DNA of 64,000 bases. Origin: Subdoligranulum variabile. GTDB taxonomy: Bacteria; Bacillota; Clostridia; Oscillospirales; Ruminococcaceae. The translations under genes were made by a program, and so were the position numbers. Location: NCBI GenBank assembly GCA_003343905.1, contig QAKI01000007.1, positions 27,357 through 91,356 on the forward strand. Reading direction: 5' to 3'. Positions 1 to 8,572 of this stretch are shown here, one piece after another. Numbering within the stretch: position 1 is the first letter of the stretch; every line of letters begins with the position of its first letter. The notes below the pieces were generated by a model that saw only the letters and a program-made list of their open reading frames with translations, did not search any database and was not told the origin of the DNA.

Positions 1-541
1 GGCCGTTGACGTCGATCATGATGCACAGGTTATCCAGCTTGTAGTGGTTGGCGAACAGGAAGGCTTCCCAGCATTCGCCCTCGTCCACCTCGCCGTCGCC
101 CAGCAGGGTGTAGACGTTGATGTCACTGCCCATGCGCTTGGCGGCCAGCGCCATGCCGCACGCGGCGGACACGCCCTGCCCCAGGCTGCCGGTGCTCATA
201 TCCACACCGGGGACGGTGTTCATGTTGGGGTGGCCCTGCAGGTAGCTGTTGGAATGGCGCAGCGTGGGCAGGTCCGCCACGGGGAAGAAGCCGCGCTCCG
301 CCAGGACGGAGTACAGCGCGGGGGCGCAGTGGCCCTTGCTGAGTACGAAACGGTCCCGGTCGGGGCTCTGGGGCTGTTCGGGGTCTACGCGCATTTCGCG
401 GAAATACAGGTAAGTCAGAACATCTGCGCAGGACAGGCTGCCGCCGGGGTGGCCGGACCCTGCGCCGTGGGTCGCTTCGATCACGCCCATGCGCACGCGG
501 GTCGCAGTCAGCTTCAACTGCAGCGTTTCCATTTTTGTCAT
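1..541 (-). CDS. Transketolase, N-terminal (thiamine-diphosphate binding) subunit, 3' end off window
   Basis: Transketolase moves two-carbon units between sugar phosphates in the pentose phosphate pathway. The visible 180 residues begin MTKMETLQLK and contain the family signatures GSGHPGGSLS (about residue 24), SKGHCAPALY, a QGHPNM segment, GSLGQGVS and the thiamine-diphosphate loop GDGEVDEGECWE near residue 160. The start at 541 is set by GGAGGA seven bases upstream. In many Firmicutes the enzyme is split into two adjacent genes; the C-terminal partner would lie outside this window, so the split is likely but not shown here. Confidence 0.93.
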   Translation of the reverse strand, partial: MTKMETLQLKLTATRVRMGVIEATHGAGSGHPGGSLSCADVLTYLYFREMRVDPEQPQSPDRDRFVLSKGHCAPALYSVLAERGFFPVADLPTLRHSNSYLQGHPNMNTVPGVDMSTGSLGQGVSAACGMALAAKRMGSDINVYTLLGDGEVDEGECWEAFLFANHYKLDNLCIMIDVNG

Positions 542-837
542 ATCAGGTTCCTCCGGTCCGTATACAAAAATCATGCGGCGATTTCACCGCGCAATCTACT
601 ACTTTATATTATACACAAACGCGGGCGGCTGGCAAGGCAGTTTTGCAAAAAAAGCGGCTTTCTGTCGTACCGGCGCGAAAAAGGCGCCCTGCCCGCGCAC
701 GTTTTGTGCGGAGTGCCGAAAAATCGCCCCCACCCTTTGCCAGGAACGGCATTTTTGCCCTTGCGAAACGGGGCGAACTGTGGCATAATAGAACCAGCAC
801 GCGCCGGACGGCGCGCACGCTTTGGGGAGGGAAAAAT

Positions 838-993
838 ATGCCGAACGGGATCTACATTCAGACGGAATACCGCGGCAAACTGATCCGCAAGATCGTGTGC
901 AACGGCGAGGTGCGCTGGTTCATCGGGTCCGACTGCGCGGAGACCTATCTGACGATGGACGCCTGCATGGCGGCGATCGACCGCCGTGCCTGA
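838..993 (+). CDS. Small uncharacterised protein, 51 residues
   Basis: This short ORF begins with ATG six bases after a strong GGGGAGGG ribosome site. It encodes a compact protein with alternating hydrophobic and charged residues (GIYIQTEYRGKLIRKIVCNG early, DCAETYLTMDACMAAIDRRA late). There is no membrane segment or signal peptide. It stands alone between the divergent transketolase gene and the cardiolipin synthase gene, 81 bases ahead of the latter. I do not recognise the family. Good initiation signals and a balanced amino-acid content argue that it is real; its function is unknown. Confidence 0.55.
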   Translation: MPNGIYIQTEYRGKLIRKIVCNGEVRWFIGSDCAETYLTMDACMAAIDRRA

Positions 994-1012
994 AACCGAA
1001 ACACGAACGCCA

Positions 1013-1037
1013 CCCCGGCCGCGCACTGCGGCCGGGG
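1013..1037 (+). terminator. GC-rich hairpin after the small ORF
   Basis: CCCCGGCC and GGCCGGGG form a perfect 8-bp stem with a 9-base loop, 20 bases after the stop of the 51-residue ORF. Only a weak T-rich tail follows (CTTTATTT), so termination is probably partial and cls may be read through. Confidence 0.4.
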
Positions 1038-1074
1038 TGTGCGCTTTATTTACACACCGGGAACGAGGTTGTTT

Positions 1075-2637
1075 ATGCAGAAACCCAAAATGACATGGCG
1101 CCACATCGTGCGCAAGGCGCTTTCGCTGGTGTTCAGCCGTCTGGTGGTCACCGGCCTGCTGCTGCTTTTGCAGGTGGTGTGGCTGTTCTTCCTGTTTTAC
1201 CACCTGAGCGACTACGCCGACTGGATCAACGGCGTGGGCCTGGCGCTGAGCTGCATCATGTGCCTGGCGCTGATCCGGCAGGATTCCACTGTGCCGGAGT
1301 TCAAGCTGAGCTGGATGATCCTGTTCATGATCATGCCGGTGCAGGGCGGGCTGCTGTATCTTTTGTGGGGCGACAAACGCCCCGCGCTCTACCTGCGCCG
1401 CTGCCTGGAACGGGCCGAAGCCCAACTGGCCCCGCTGCGCACGGCGGACCCCGCCGCCCAGGCCGCGCTGGAACGCAAGGACCCCCGCGCGGGCGAGACC
1501 GCCCGCTATGTGCGGGACTTTGGCCCCGCGCCGGTGTTCGACGGCACGGCGGTGCGCTACTACCCCAGCGGCGAAGCCATGTTCCCTGATATGCTGGCGG
1601 CGCTGGAGAGCGCCCGGCACAGCATCTATGTGGAAAGTTTCATCATCGGCATGGGCGAAATGTGGGGCAGCGTGCATGAGATCCTGCGCCGCAAGGCCGC
1701 GGCCGGGCTGGACGTGCGGGTCATCTACGACGACGCCGGCTGCCTGAGCCTGCTGCCGCACAACTATGACGAAACGCTGCGGGCCGAGGGCATCAAGGCG
1801 TTTTCCTTCAACCGGTTCGTGCCGCTGCTCAACCTGGTCATGAACAACCGCGACCACCGCAAGATCATGGTGGTGGACGGCGCGGTGGCCTTTACCGGCG
1901 GCATCAATCTGGCGGACGAATACATCAACAAGCTGGTGCGCTTCGGCTACTGGAAGGACAGCGGCGTGCGGCTGGAAGGCCCCGCCGCCCGCAGCCTGGC
2001 CAACATCTTTTTGACCTTCTGGCGGGCGCACTACCCCAAGGAAAAACTGGACCTGCCCGCCATGCTGCCCGAAGTGCCGCCCCGCCCCACCGACTGTCTG
2101 GTACAGCCCTTTGCCGACAGCCCCGTGGACCGGGAGAGCGTGGCGAAGAACGCCTACCTGGACCTGATCAGCCAGGCCCAGAAAGAGCTGTTCATCTGCA
2201 CGCCCTACCTGATCCTGGACAACGACCTGCTGACGGCGCTGCGGCTGGCGGCCAAGCGCGGGGTGGACGTGCGCATCTACACGCCCGGCATCCCGGACAA
2301 GCCCACGATCTTTTTGCTGACGCGCAGCTACTTCCCGAACCTGCTGCAGGCAGGGGTGAAGATCTACAGCTTCACGCCGGGGTTCCTGCACGCCAAGACC
2401 TGGCTGTGCGACGGCCGGGTGGCCGCCGTGGGCACCGTGAACCTGGACTACCGCAGCCTGTACCTGCACTTTGAGTGCGGCGCGCTGCTGTACGGCGGGC
2501 GCGTGCTGGAGGATATCCGCGCCGACTTCCGGAACCTGGAAGCCCAGAGCCGGGCGCTCTCGCTGGAGGACTGCCGCACGGGCTTTGTGGGCACGCTGGT
2601 CAGCGCGTTTCTGCGCCTGCTGGCGCCGCTGTGCTGA
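1075..2637 (+). CDS. cls: Cardiolipin synthase, two-domain phospholipase D family
   Basis: Cardiolipin synthase condenses two phosphatidylglycerol molecules into cardiolipin and glycerol at the membrane. The 520-residue product has two N-terminal membrane helices (about residues 16-45 and 55-95) and two HKD catalytic motifs: HRKIMVVDGAVAFTGG in the middle and HAKTWLCDGRVAAVGTVN near the C-terminus. Both motifs look intact. ATG at 1075 is preferred over an upstream in-frame GTG at 1039 because it has an AGG site and gives the usual MQKPKM...membrane-helix start. A strong terminator follows. Confidence 0.95.
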   Translation: MQKPKMTWRHIVRKALSLVFSRLVVTGLLLLLQVVWLFFLFYHLSDYADWINGVGLALSCIMCLALIRQDSTVPEFKLSWMILFMIMPVQGGLLYLLWGDKRPALYLRRCLERAEAQLAPLRTADPAAQAALERKDPRAGETARYVRDFGPAPVFDGTAVRYYPSGEAMFPDMLAALESARHSIYVESFIIGMGEMWGSVHEILRRKAAAGLDVRVIYDDAGCLSLLPHNYDETLRAEGIKAFSFNRFVPLLNLVMNNRDHRKIMVVDGAVAFTGGINLADEYINKLVRFGYWKDSGVRLEGPAARSLANIFLTFWRAHYPKEKLDLPAMLPEVPPRPTDCLVQPFADSPVDRESVAKNAYLDLISQAQKELFICTPYLILDNDLLTALRLAAKRGVDVRIYTPGIPDKPTIFLLTRSYFPNLLQAGVKIYSFTPGFLHAKTWLCDGRVAAVGTVNLDYRSLYLHFECGALLYGGRVLEDIRADFRNLEAQSRALSLEDCRTGFVGTLVSAFLRLLAPLC

Positions 2638-2660
2638 AAACAGATGAATACATAACGCAG

Positions 2661-2688
2661 AGCGCGGGCCGCAGGCCCGCGCTTTTTT
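2661..2688 (+). terminator. Rho-independent terminator of cls
   Basis: AGCGCGGGCC and GGCCCGCGCT form a 10-bp stem with a three-base loop, followed by TTTTTT. It lies 23 bases after the cls stop codon. Confidence 0.85.
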
Positions 2689-2717
2689 GATGCGGCAGGA
2701 TAGGGGGGCAGAATTGG

Positions 2718-2765
2718 TTGACAACGGTACGGATTCGTACTATAATAACGGTACGAATCCGTACC
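2718..2765 (+). promoter_or_regulatory. Consensus promoter with two palindromic operators for the MarR-type repressor
   Basis: The -35 TTGACA (2718-2723) and -10 TATAAT (2741-2746) match consensus with a 17-bp spacer. GTACGGATTCGTAC lies just upstream of the -10 and its exact reverse complement GTACGAATCCGTAC just downstream (arms 2726-2740 and 2751-2765). Each arm is itself a GTACG-N4-CGTAC palindrome. The regulator gene starts at 2783, so this is probably an autoregulatory operator. Confidence 0.85.
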
Positions 2766-2782
2766 AAATGAGGAGGGGCACG

Positions 2783-3238
2783 ATGGAACTGCGTGAACAG
2801 ATGCGGCGGATCAATTCGGATCTGAGCCGGACGATGGACCTGTACCGGGTATGGGCCAGGAAATGTGGTCTGAATTACAACACCCTGCTGGTGCTGTATG
2901 TATTGGACGATCTGGAGGTCTGCACCCAGAAGCAGATCTGCGAATGGTGGGCGCTGCCCAAGCAGACCGTACACGGCATCCTGCTGGAACTGGAGAAGAA
3001 AGGATACCTGGAAACCGGGGTAAACGCCGAAAACCGCAGGGAGCGGCTGATCCGCTTTAGCGCCGATGGGCGGCGGTACGCGCGGTCGGTGCTGGGGCCG
3101 CTGCACCAAATGGAAGAAAACGCGATGCGGCGCATGGGACCGGCGGGCTGCCGGGAATTGCAGGAAAGTGCGGCGGCCTATTGCCGGGCGCTGTGGGAGG
3201 AACTGGAAAATGGAGAATCCGCTGGCAAGGAAGTTTGA
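2783..3238 (+). CDS. MarR-family winged-helix transcriptional regulator
   Basis: A 151-residue MarR-type DNA-binding protein. The winged-helix region is visible around residues 45-105 (CTQKQICEWWALPKQTVHGILLELEKKGYLE, then a basic wing). Such proteins usually repress an adjacent efflux gene and release DNA on binding a drug or phenolic compound. Start 2783 has AGGAGGGG eight bases upstream. Its last 29 bases overlap the start of the MATE gene in another frame, which implies translational coupling. The paired palindromes at the promoter are the probable binding sites. Confidence 0.9.
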   Translation: MELREQMRRINSDLSRTMDLYRVWARKCGLNYNTLLVLYVLDDLEVCTQKQICEWWALPKQTVHGILLELEKKGYLETGVNAENRRERLIRFSADGRRYARSVLGPLHQMEENAMRRMGPAGCRELQESAAAYCRALWEELENGESAGKEV

Positions 3239-4541
3239 CCTGGGGGCGCTGCTGCGCTTTGCGGCCCCCAATGTCCTGATGATGGTCACGCTTTCGCTGT
3301 ATGTGATCGTGGACGGGGTCTTTATTTCCCGCATTCTGGGGACTACGGCCCTTTCCGCCGCGAACATGGTCTACCCGCTCATCTGCCTGGAGATGGCGTC
3401 CGCCATCATGGTCGCCACCGGCGGCAGCGCCATCATCGCCAGAAAGCTGGGCGAGGGCCGGGCGGAGGAGGCCCGGCGGGATCTGAGTTTCCTTACGGCG
3501 GTGGTGCTGCTGATGGGGGCGGCGGTCGCGGTGGGCGGCAACCTGTTTGCCGGGCGCATCGTGGCGCTGCTGGGGGCAAGCCCCGCGCAGTTTGCGCTGT
3601 GCGTGGACTATGCGCGGATGCTGTTCTGCTTTGCGCCTGCGTTTTTCCTGCAGACGGCGTTCCAGACCTTTTTTGTCACGGCCGGCAGACCGGCGCTGGG
3701 GCTGGCCGTTACGCTGGCGGCGGGGTTGGCGAACATCGCGCTGGACTACGCCTTTATGGGGCCGATGCAGATGGGCATTGCCGGGGCCGCGCTGGCCACC
3801 GGCATCGGGTACTGCATCCCGGCGCTGGCGGGGGTGGCGTTTTTTGCCCTTCACCGGGGCGGGGCGCTGTATTTTGTCAGGCCGAAGGCGGACGGCGGTG
3901 TTCTGCTGCACGCCTGCGCCAACGGCTCGTCGGAGATGGTGTCCAACTTGGCCAACGCGGTCACGACCTTTTTGTTCAACGCGATGTTCCTGCGCTATTA
4001 CGGCGAGGACGGCGTGGCCGCCATCACGATCATCCTGTATTTCCAGTACATCTTCACGGCGCTGTACTTCGGCTATTCCAACGGCATCGCGCCGGTCGTC
4101 AGCTTCAAGTACGGCTGCGGGGACCAGCGCCAGTTGAAGCAGATCTTCCGCAGCAGCCTGCTTTTTATCGTGGGCAGCGCCGTGGCGGCGAACCTGCTGA
4201 TCCGGCTGCTGGCGCGCCCGGCGGTGCAGGTGTTTGCTGCGGCGGACAGTGCGGTGTACCGCATCACCATGCAGGGGCTGCCGCTGTATGCGGTGGCCTT
4301 CCTGCTCATGGGCGTGGGGGTGTTCGCGTCGGCGCTGTTCACGGCTTTTTCGGACGGAAAGACCTCGGCGTTCATCTCCTTCTCCCGCACCTTCGTCTTT
4401 ACGGCGGCGGCTATTGTGCTGCTGCCGCTGTTCTTCCAGGAACGGGGGCTGTGGATGGCCGTGCCGCTGGCCGAATGCCTGGGGCTGGCGACGGCGGTGG
4501 TCTGCCTGATCCGCAAACGGAAGGTGTACCGCTATGCGTGA
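3210..4541 (+). CDS. MATE-family multidrug/cation antiporter
   Basis: A 443-residue integral membrane protein with about twelve hydrophobic segments and the MATE pattern of two similar halves. The first starts at FDLGALLRFAAPNVLMMVTL, followed by GVFISRILGTTALSAANMVYP. Family members export cationic drugs or dyes in exchange for sodium or protons. ATG 3210 overlaps the end of the upstream MarR gene; upstream in-frame codons give non-family sequence. Operon position after a MarR regulator supports inducible efflux. The substrate cannot be read from sequence. Confidence 0.92.
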   Translation: MENPLARKFDLGALLRFAAPNVLMMVTLSLYVIVDGVFISRILGTTALSAANMVYPLICLEMASAIMVATGGSAIIARKLGEGRAEEARRDLSFLTAVVLLMGAAVAVGGNLFAGRIVALLGASPAQFALCVDYARMLFCFAPAFFLQTAFQTFFVTAGRPALGLAVTLAAGLANIALDYAFMGPMQMGIAGAALATGIGYCIPALAGVAFFALHRGGALYFVRPKADGGVLLHACANGSSEMVSNLANAVTTFLFNAMFLRYYGEDGVAAITIILYFQYIFTALYFGYSNGIAPVVSFKYGCGDQRQLKQIFRSSLLFIVGSAVAANLLIRLLARPAVQVFAAADSAVYRITMQGLPLYAVAFLLMGVGVFASALFTAFSDGKTSAFISFSRTFVFTAAAIVLLPLFFQERGLWMAVPLAECLGLATAVVCLIRKRKVYRYA

Positions 4542-4596
4542 GGGCGCCGCGCTGCTGTGCGGCGGGCGTTGGTATCTGCAAAAGAAAGGCTGATCT

Positions 4597-5442
4597 ATGC
4601 GTAAGTTCCTGAAAATACCGGCCCTGCTTCTCTGTGTGCTGCTTGTGCTGCTGGGGGCCGTGGGGTACGCGTACTTCATCGAACCCCGGATGCTGACGGT
4701 GCGCGCCTTCCCGGTCGAAACGGAAAAGGAGATCGCCCCCTGCCGGGTCGTGTTTTTTACCGATACGCACTTTGGAAAATACTACAGCACCGCACGCGCA
4801 CAGCGCCTTGCCGATGCGATCAACGAACAGGACCCCGACATCGTCATCTTTGGGGGCGACCTGTTTGACAACTATGGGCGCGACCGGGATCGCCTGGACC
4901 TGGAACAACTGCAAGGCGCGCTGGCCGGTATCCGGGCGGAGGGCGGCAAGTTTGCCGTCTGGGGAAACCACGACTACGGCGGCGGGGCGGCCCGTGTGTA
5001 CGAGGATTTCATGACTGCCTGCGGATTTGAGGTGCTGAACGACGAAAGCCGCCTGCTGGACGCCTGCGGCATCCGCATTCTGGGGTATGACGACTGCCTG
5101 ATGGGCTGGACGGAACCGGAACTGTACACGATCCAGAGTGAAGATTTTAACCTGATCGTGGCGCACGAACCCCTTGTTTCCAGCCGGATCGAGGGCAGCG
5201 GCGATAATTTCATGCTGTCCGGCCACACCCACGGCGGGCAGGTGAGCATCCCGTTCCTGACGGACCGCCTGCTGCCCAGGGGATCGGGCGCGTTCCGCAA
5301 GGGGTTCTATTCCGCGCAGCAGATCGGGACCGGGACATCCCTGCGGATGTATGTCAGCAGCGGGATCGGCATGACGCGGTATCCTTTCCGGTTTGGGAAC
5401 GTGCCGGAGATCGTGTGCGTGGACCTTGCGCCGGTTTCCTGA
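4597..5442 (+). CDS. Membrane-anchored calcineurin-like metallophosphoesterase (YkuE/YaeI type)
   Basis: The 281-residue protein starts with one membrane helix (residues 8-27), which places the catalytic domain outside the membrane. Metal-binding motifs of the family are present: FFTDTHFGK (D-x-H), FGGDLFDN (GD), WGNHDYGGG (GNHD), VAHEP and SGHTHGGQV near the C-terminus. Related proteins hydrolyse phosphoesters such as UDP-sugar or lipid head groups; the exact substrate is unknown. AAAGG precedes the start. It follows the MATE gene by 55 bases and may be cotranscribed with it. Confidence 0.9.
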   Translation: MRKFLKIPALLLCVLLVLLGAVGYAYFIEPRMLTVRAFPVETEKEIAPCRVVFFTDTHFGKYYSTARAQRLADAINEQDPDIVIFGGDLFDNYGRDRDRLDLEQLQGALAGIRAEGGKFAVWGNHDYGGGAARVYEDFMTACGFEVLNDESRLLDACGIRILGYDDCLMGWTEPELYTIQSEDFNLIVAHEPLVSSRIEGSGDNFMLSGHTHGGQVSIPFLTDRLLPRGSGAFRKGFYSAQQIGTGTSLRMYVSSGIGMTRYPFRFGNVPEIVCVDLAPVS

Positions 5443-5460
5443 CCGGCGCGGCAATGTAAA

Positions 5461-5499
5461 CGGCGGAGAAGCCCCGGCGGGGCTTCTCCGCCGTGTTTT
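5461..5499 (+). terminator. Rho-independent terminator after the phosphoesterase
   Basis: CGGCGGAGAAGCCCC pairs perfectly with GGGGCTTCTCCGCCG across a three-base loop and is followed by TGTTTTTG. Confidence 0.9.
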
Positions 5500-5537
5500 T
5501 GTGGCCCGCAAGGGGGGCGAATGGCCGGAAGGTTCCC

Positions 5538-5850
5538 ACCCCTCCGTCTGCCTGCGGCAGACACCTCCCCTACGAGGGGAGGCTTTTACTCTACCACCCG
5601 TCAAAGGCTCCCCTTTAGGGGCTGCGAAGTCGAGCGCCGCCTGCGGCGGATGTGGTAAGGCAAACTATCTTTCCCGGCGTCATAATCGCCTTTTCGGCGA
5701 TTAACTACAGAGGTTCGCCCTTCGCTCATCGCTCCGGTCGTTGCCGCTTCGCGGCAAGGCAGCGGTCGCAGAATGCAAGCGCCGCACCAAGGCGCGCAGC
5801 ATGATGCGCGAACCGCAACCCGGCCAAGGCCGCGCAGCGGCCTGAGGGGT
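5538..5850 (+). repeat. MITE-like repeat, long composite copy
   Basis: The copy opens with ACCCCTCCGTCTGC, contains the AGGGGAGG and GGCTCCCCTTTAGGGG hairpins of the family, and closes with CCTGAGGGGT. Its interior (about 5740-5830) is the reverse complement of the middle block of the long structured repeat at 25.7, 49.1 and 50.8 kb. It fills most of the 633-base gap between 5443 and 6075. The rest of the gap holds only the terminator and the promoter of the next gene. Confidence 0.75.
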
Positions 5851-5984
5851 CTTGCTGTCCGGCTGCGCACCAGCTTCCGGGATGTTCCCCCGGCAGGGGC
5901 TTGCCCGCCGTTTCCTGTTTGCGCAGAAAAACCGGTCAAAATCCTTTTACCGGGACTGCCATGGAAAAAAACGGAAAAAAGCTG

Positions 5985-6008
5985 TTGACAACTAATGGTT
6001 GTTATACT
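5985..6008 (+). promoter_or_regulatory. Probable promoter of the ArpU-like gene
   Basis: TATACT (6003-6008) is preceded by TG at 6000-6001, an extended -10. A TTGACA at 5985 is only 12 bp away, too close to act as the normal -35. ACAAC-TAATG-GTTGT is an inverted repeat covering the spacer and may be an operator. Confidence 0.5.
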
Positions 6009-6075
6009 AAGATGGAACCACCAACAAGGAATCCCAGCGCCGGAACCATGCACCCTGTAATCAAGGAGGAACGCA

Positions 6076-6507
6076 ATGACCTATCAGGAAAAGATCGAAT
6101 GGCTGCGCCAGTACCGCGCGGCCGTCAACCGCGAACGCCTGCTGGAAGGCGAAATGGAGATGATGCGCAGCGCCGCCGTGCGCGTGACCGCCTGCCTGGG
6201 CGGTATGCCGGGGGCCGGGCAGGACCCCGACCGGCTGCCCAAGGCAGTGGAAAAAATCGAGGAAACGCAGAAAAAGCTGGAAGAACAGGTGGGCGACTGT
6301 CTGGTGCGCCGGGCCGAGGTGATGCGGGTGGTGGCCGCCGTGGCCGACCCCGCCGTGCAGGAGGTGCTGCGCCGCCGCTACATCCTGGGCGAGACCTACG
6401 CCGAGATCGCCGACGCCATGGGCGTGGTGCTGCGCCGGGTCTACCAGATCCACCGCGCCGGGGTGATGGCCCTGCGCCTGGAAGAAGCGGGGAAAAACGC
6501 TTCCTGA
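6076..6507 (+). CDS. Phage sigma-like/ArpU-type late transcription regulator
   Basis: A 143-residue protein with an N-terminal coiled-coil-like part (residues 1-80) and a C-terminal sigma-70 region-4-like helix-turn-helix (VLRRRYILGETYAEIADAMG, then RRVYQIHRAGV). Proteins of this kind sit just ahead of the packaging and head genes in Firmicutes phages and are thought to activate late transcription. AAGGAGG precedes the start by six bases. In typical phages the next gene is the terminase small subunit; here the portal gene follows, so the packaging genes are missing or moved. Confidence 0.75.
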   Translation: MTYQEKIEWLRQYRAAVNRERLLEGEMEMMRSAAVRVTACLGGMPGAGQDPDRLPKAVEKIEETQKKLEEQVGDCLVRRAEVMRVVAAVADPAVQEVLRRRYILGETYAEIADAMGVVLRRVYQIHRAGVMALRLEEAGKNAS

Positions 6508-6535
6508 CCGGGCGGGAAGTTTTCCCAAAAATTCA

Positions 6536-6564
6536 TTGTTTTGTACAACCAAAAGTAGTAATAT
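6536..6564 (+). promoter_or_regulatory. Probable promoter of the phage structural operon
   Basis: TTGTTT (6536-6541) and TAATAT (6559-6564) are 17 bp apart in an AT-rich island within very GC-rich DNA. A hairpin in the leader (GGGCAAA pairing with TTTGCCC, 6587-6620) follows. Confidence 0.5.
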
Positions 6565-6719
6565 GATACCGTTGAAACTCGTGGGAGGGCAAAAACCTTT
6601 CGCGGGTTTTTTCTTTGCCCGGGAAAAGAAGGGAGGTCCCCCGGTGCGCGCAGCCCGGACCCTGCCGCGCCCAAAACGGCGCGGGGCGCAGCGCCCCGCC
6701 GCACAGAAAGGAGAATCGT

Positions 6720-8051
6720 TTGCAAAGCTATCTGGAACAAGCCTTCGGCAAAAGCGACGTGACCACGCCGCCCATGCGCGCCGCCCTGCGGGAATGGCTG
6801 GACCTGTACTACGGCGCGCCGCGCCGCGGCGAGGACCACGCCCCGCGGGTGGCTGCCCTGATCGTCAGCAAGCTGTGCCGCACGGTCTTTGCCGAGTACG
6901 AAGCCCGGCTGGACGGCGCGGCCCCCTGGCAGCGCCGCAGCCTGGACGCCCTGAACGCCGTGGCCCGCACCGCGATGCAGTATGCGCTCATCGGCGGGGA
7001 GTGCCTGCTCAAGCCGGTGGTGGCCGGGGGCGCGCTGGACTTTGTGCCCATCCGGCGGGACTGCTATGTGCCGCTGGCGCGGGACGCCCACGGGCGGCTG
7101 CTGGCTGTGGGCACCATGGAAGTCCACAGCCGGGGCGGCGCGCGCTACGCCCTGCTGGAACGCCGCACCGCCGGCGACGGGGGGCTGACCATCGAAACGC
7201 GGCTGTTTGAACTCAACGGTCAGGCGCTGGGGCGCTGCGTGCCCCTTGCCACGCTGGAAGCCTGCGCCGATCTGGTGCCGCAGCTTTATCTGCCCGGCGT
7301 GCCGGGCGTGGGGCTGGCCGCGCTGCGCGCGCCCGGCGCCAACTGCGTGGACGGCAGCGCCGACGCCGTGAGCATCTACGCCCCTGCGGGGGGACTGCTG
7401 CACGCGCTGGCGCGCTGCGAGGAACAGCTCAACACCGAGTTCGCCAACGGCGCGTCCCGCGTGTTCGCGTCGGAGGACCTGCTGCGCCCCGATGCCCAGG
7501 GCCGCCGCGCCCTGCGGGACGACCTGTTCGTGGGCCTGCCCGACGACCCTGCGAACATCGGGGTGACGGTCTACAGCCCGGCGCTGCGGGAACAGAGTTA
7601 TCTGGCCCGCAAGCAGGACCTGCTGCGGGGCTGCGAAAGCCTGCTGGGCCTGCGCCGCGGCATTCTGAGCGAGACCGAAGCCGAAGCCCAGCCCCGCACC
7701 GCCACCGAGGTCAACGCCACCGCCGTGGACTACGACCTGACCGTGCGGGACCTGCAGGCCGTGTGGGAAGCCGCCGCCCGCGAAGCCCTGGGCCTGTGCG
7801 CCGCCCTGGGGCATCTGTACGGGCTGGACGGCGGCGCGGCGGGCAACGCCGCGCTGTGCATCGACTGGGGCGACGGCGTGCTGTACGACCGCGCGCGGGT
7901 CTGGGAGGAACAGCGGGCCATGGTGGCCGACGGCCTGCTGCGCCCTGAACTGGCGCTGGCGTGGTATTTCGGCCTGCCCCACAGCGGCGAAGCCGACCTG
8001 CGGCGCATCCGCCAGCAGTTCATGCCGGAAGGAGGTGAACGCCATGAGTGA
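6720..8051 (+). CDS. Phage portal protein (SPP1/A118-like)
   Basis: The 443-residue protein resembles siphophage portals, which form the dodecameric ring through which DNA enters the head and to which the tail attaches. Visible family-like features are the early conserved helix region (ALIVSKLCRTVFAEYE), the strand-rich wing (LLKPVVAGGALDFVPIRRD) and a helical stem region followed by the ATEVNATAVDYDLTVRDLQ helix. The TTG start at 6720 is chosen because AAAGGAG lies seven bases upstream; the open frame further upstream is shadow. The 3' end overlaps the next ORF by eight bases. Confidence 0.85.
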   Translation: MQSYLEQAFGKSDVTTPPMRAALREWLDLYYGAPRRGEDHAPRVAALIVSKLCRTVFAEYEARLDGAAPWQRRSLDALNAVARTAMQYALIGGECLLKPVVAGGALDFVPIRRDCYVPLARDAHGRLLAVGTMEVHSRGGARYALLERRTAGDGGLTIETRLFELNGQALGRCVPLATLEACADLVPQLYLPGVPGVGLAALRAPGANCVDGSADAVSIYAPAGGLLHALARCEEQLNTEFANGASRVFASEDLLRPDAQGRRALRDDLFVGLPDDPANIGVTVYSPALREQSYLARKQDLLRGCESLLGLRRGILSETEAEAQPRTATEVNATAVDYDLTVRDLQAVWEAAAREALGLCAALGHLYGLDGGAAGNAALCIDWGDGVLYDRARVWEEQRAMVADGLLRPELALAWYFGLPHSGEADLRRIRQQFMPEGGERHE

Positions 8052-8217
8052 ACCGATCCGCGAAACGCCGGAACAGCGCCCCGCGCCCTATGCCGCGGGC
8101 ACCGGTAGCACGCCGGTCGCGCCCGACCGCGCGGCCTTTGACCGCATGGGCTACCGGGAACGGCTGGCCCTCAAGCGGGAGGACCCGGCCGGGTACGAGG
8201 CCCTGCGGGGGCGGTGA
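8044..8217 (+). CDS. Small phage protein, 57 residues
   Basis: A short proline- and charge-rich protein starting at ATG 8044 with GGAGGT seven bases upstream; it overlaps the portal stop codon by eight bases, so it is coupled to portal translation. The C-terminal part (MGYRERLALKREDPAGYEAL) looks helical and recalls the tails of scaffold or small head proteins, but this is only resemblance. No family assigned. Confidence 0.6.
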   Translation: MSEPIRETPEQRPAPYAAGTGSTPVAPDRAAFDRMGYRERLALKREDPAGYEALRGR

Positions 8218-8305
8218 TTTTTGGGCGGGGGAGAAAACGCGGCGGGGGAAAGAGGCTGCGGCGGGTTCTATTGCCTGTAAAGTTTCGGGCTGCGGGAAGT
8301 GCCGA

Positions 8306-8535
8306 ACCCCTCCGTCTGCTTCGCAGACACCTCCCCTAAAAGGGGAGGCTTTACTCTACCACCCGTCAAAGGCTCCCCTTTAGGGGCTGCGGAGTCGAGC
8401 GCCGCCTGCGGCGGATGCAGCGAGACGAAGCAGGGGCAGCGGTCGCAGAATGCAAGCGCCGCTCCAAGGCGCGCAGCATGATGCGCGAACCGCAACCCGG
8501 CCAAGGATGCGCCCGCAGGGCGCAGACTGAGGGGT
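8306..8535 (+). repeat. MITE-like repeat carrying a block of the long structured repeat
   Basis: Ends are ACCCCTCCGTCTGC and GCAGACTGAGGGGT, 14-bp inverted repeats with one mismatch. About 8395-8515 is an insert, or exchanged segment, matching the reverse complement of the central block of the long structured repeat. With the next copy it fills the 584-base gap (8218-8801) between the 57-residue ORF and the capsid gene; no coding sequence is supported there. Confidence 0.8.
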
Positions 8536-8572
8536 TCGTTAAAAAGCAGCGCACCGTTTGCCGGAAGGTTCT

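Noticed and set aside
604..2724. Long antisense frame opposite cardiolipin synthase
   Set aside because: It has shadow composition and no ribosome site, and the plus-strand gene is certain.
5985..6008. TTGACA to TATACT as a normal sigma-70 promoter before the ArpU-like gene
   Set aside because: The spacer is only 12 bp; the extended -10 reading is preferred.
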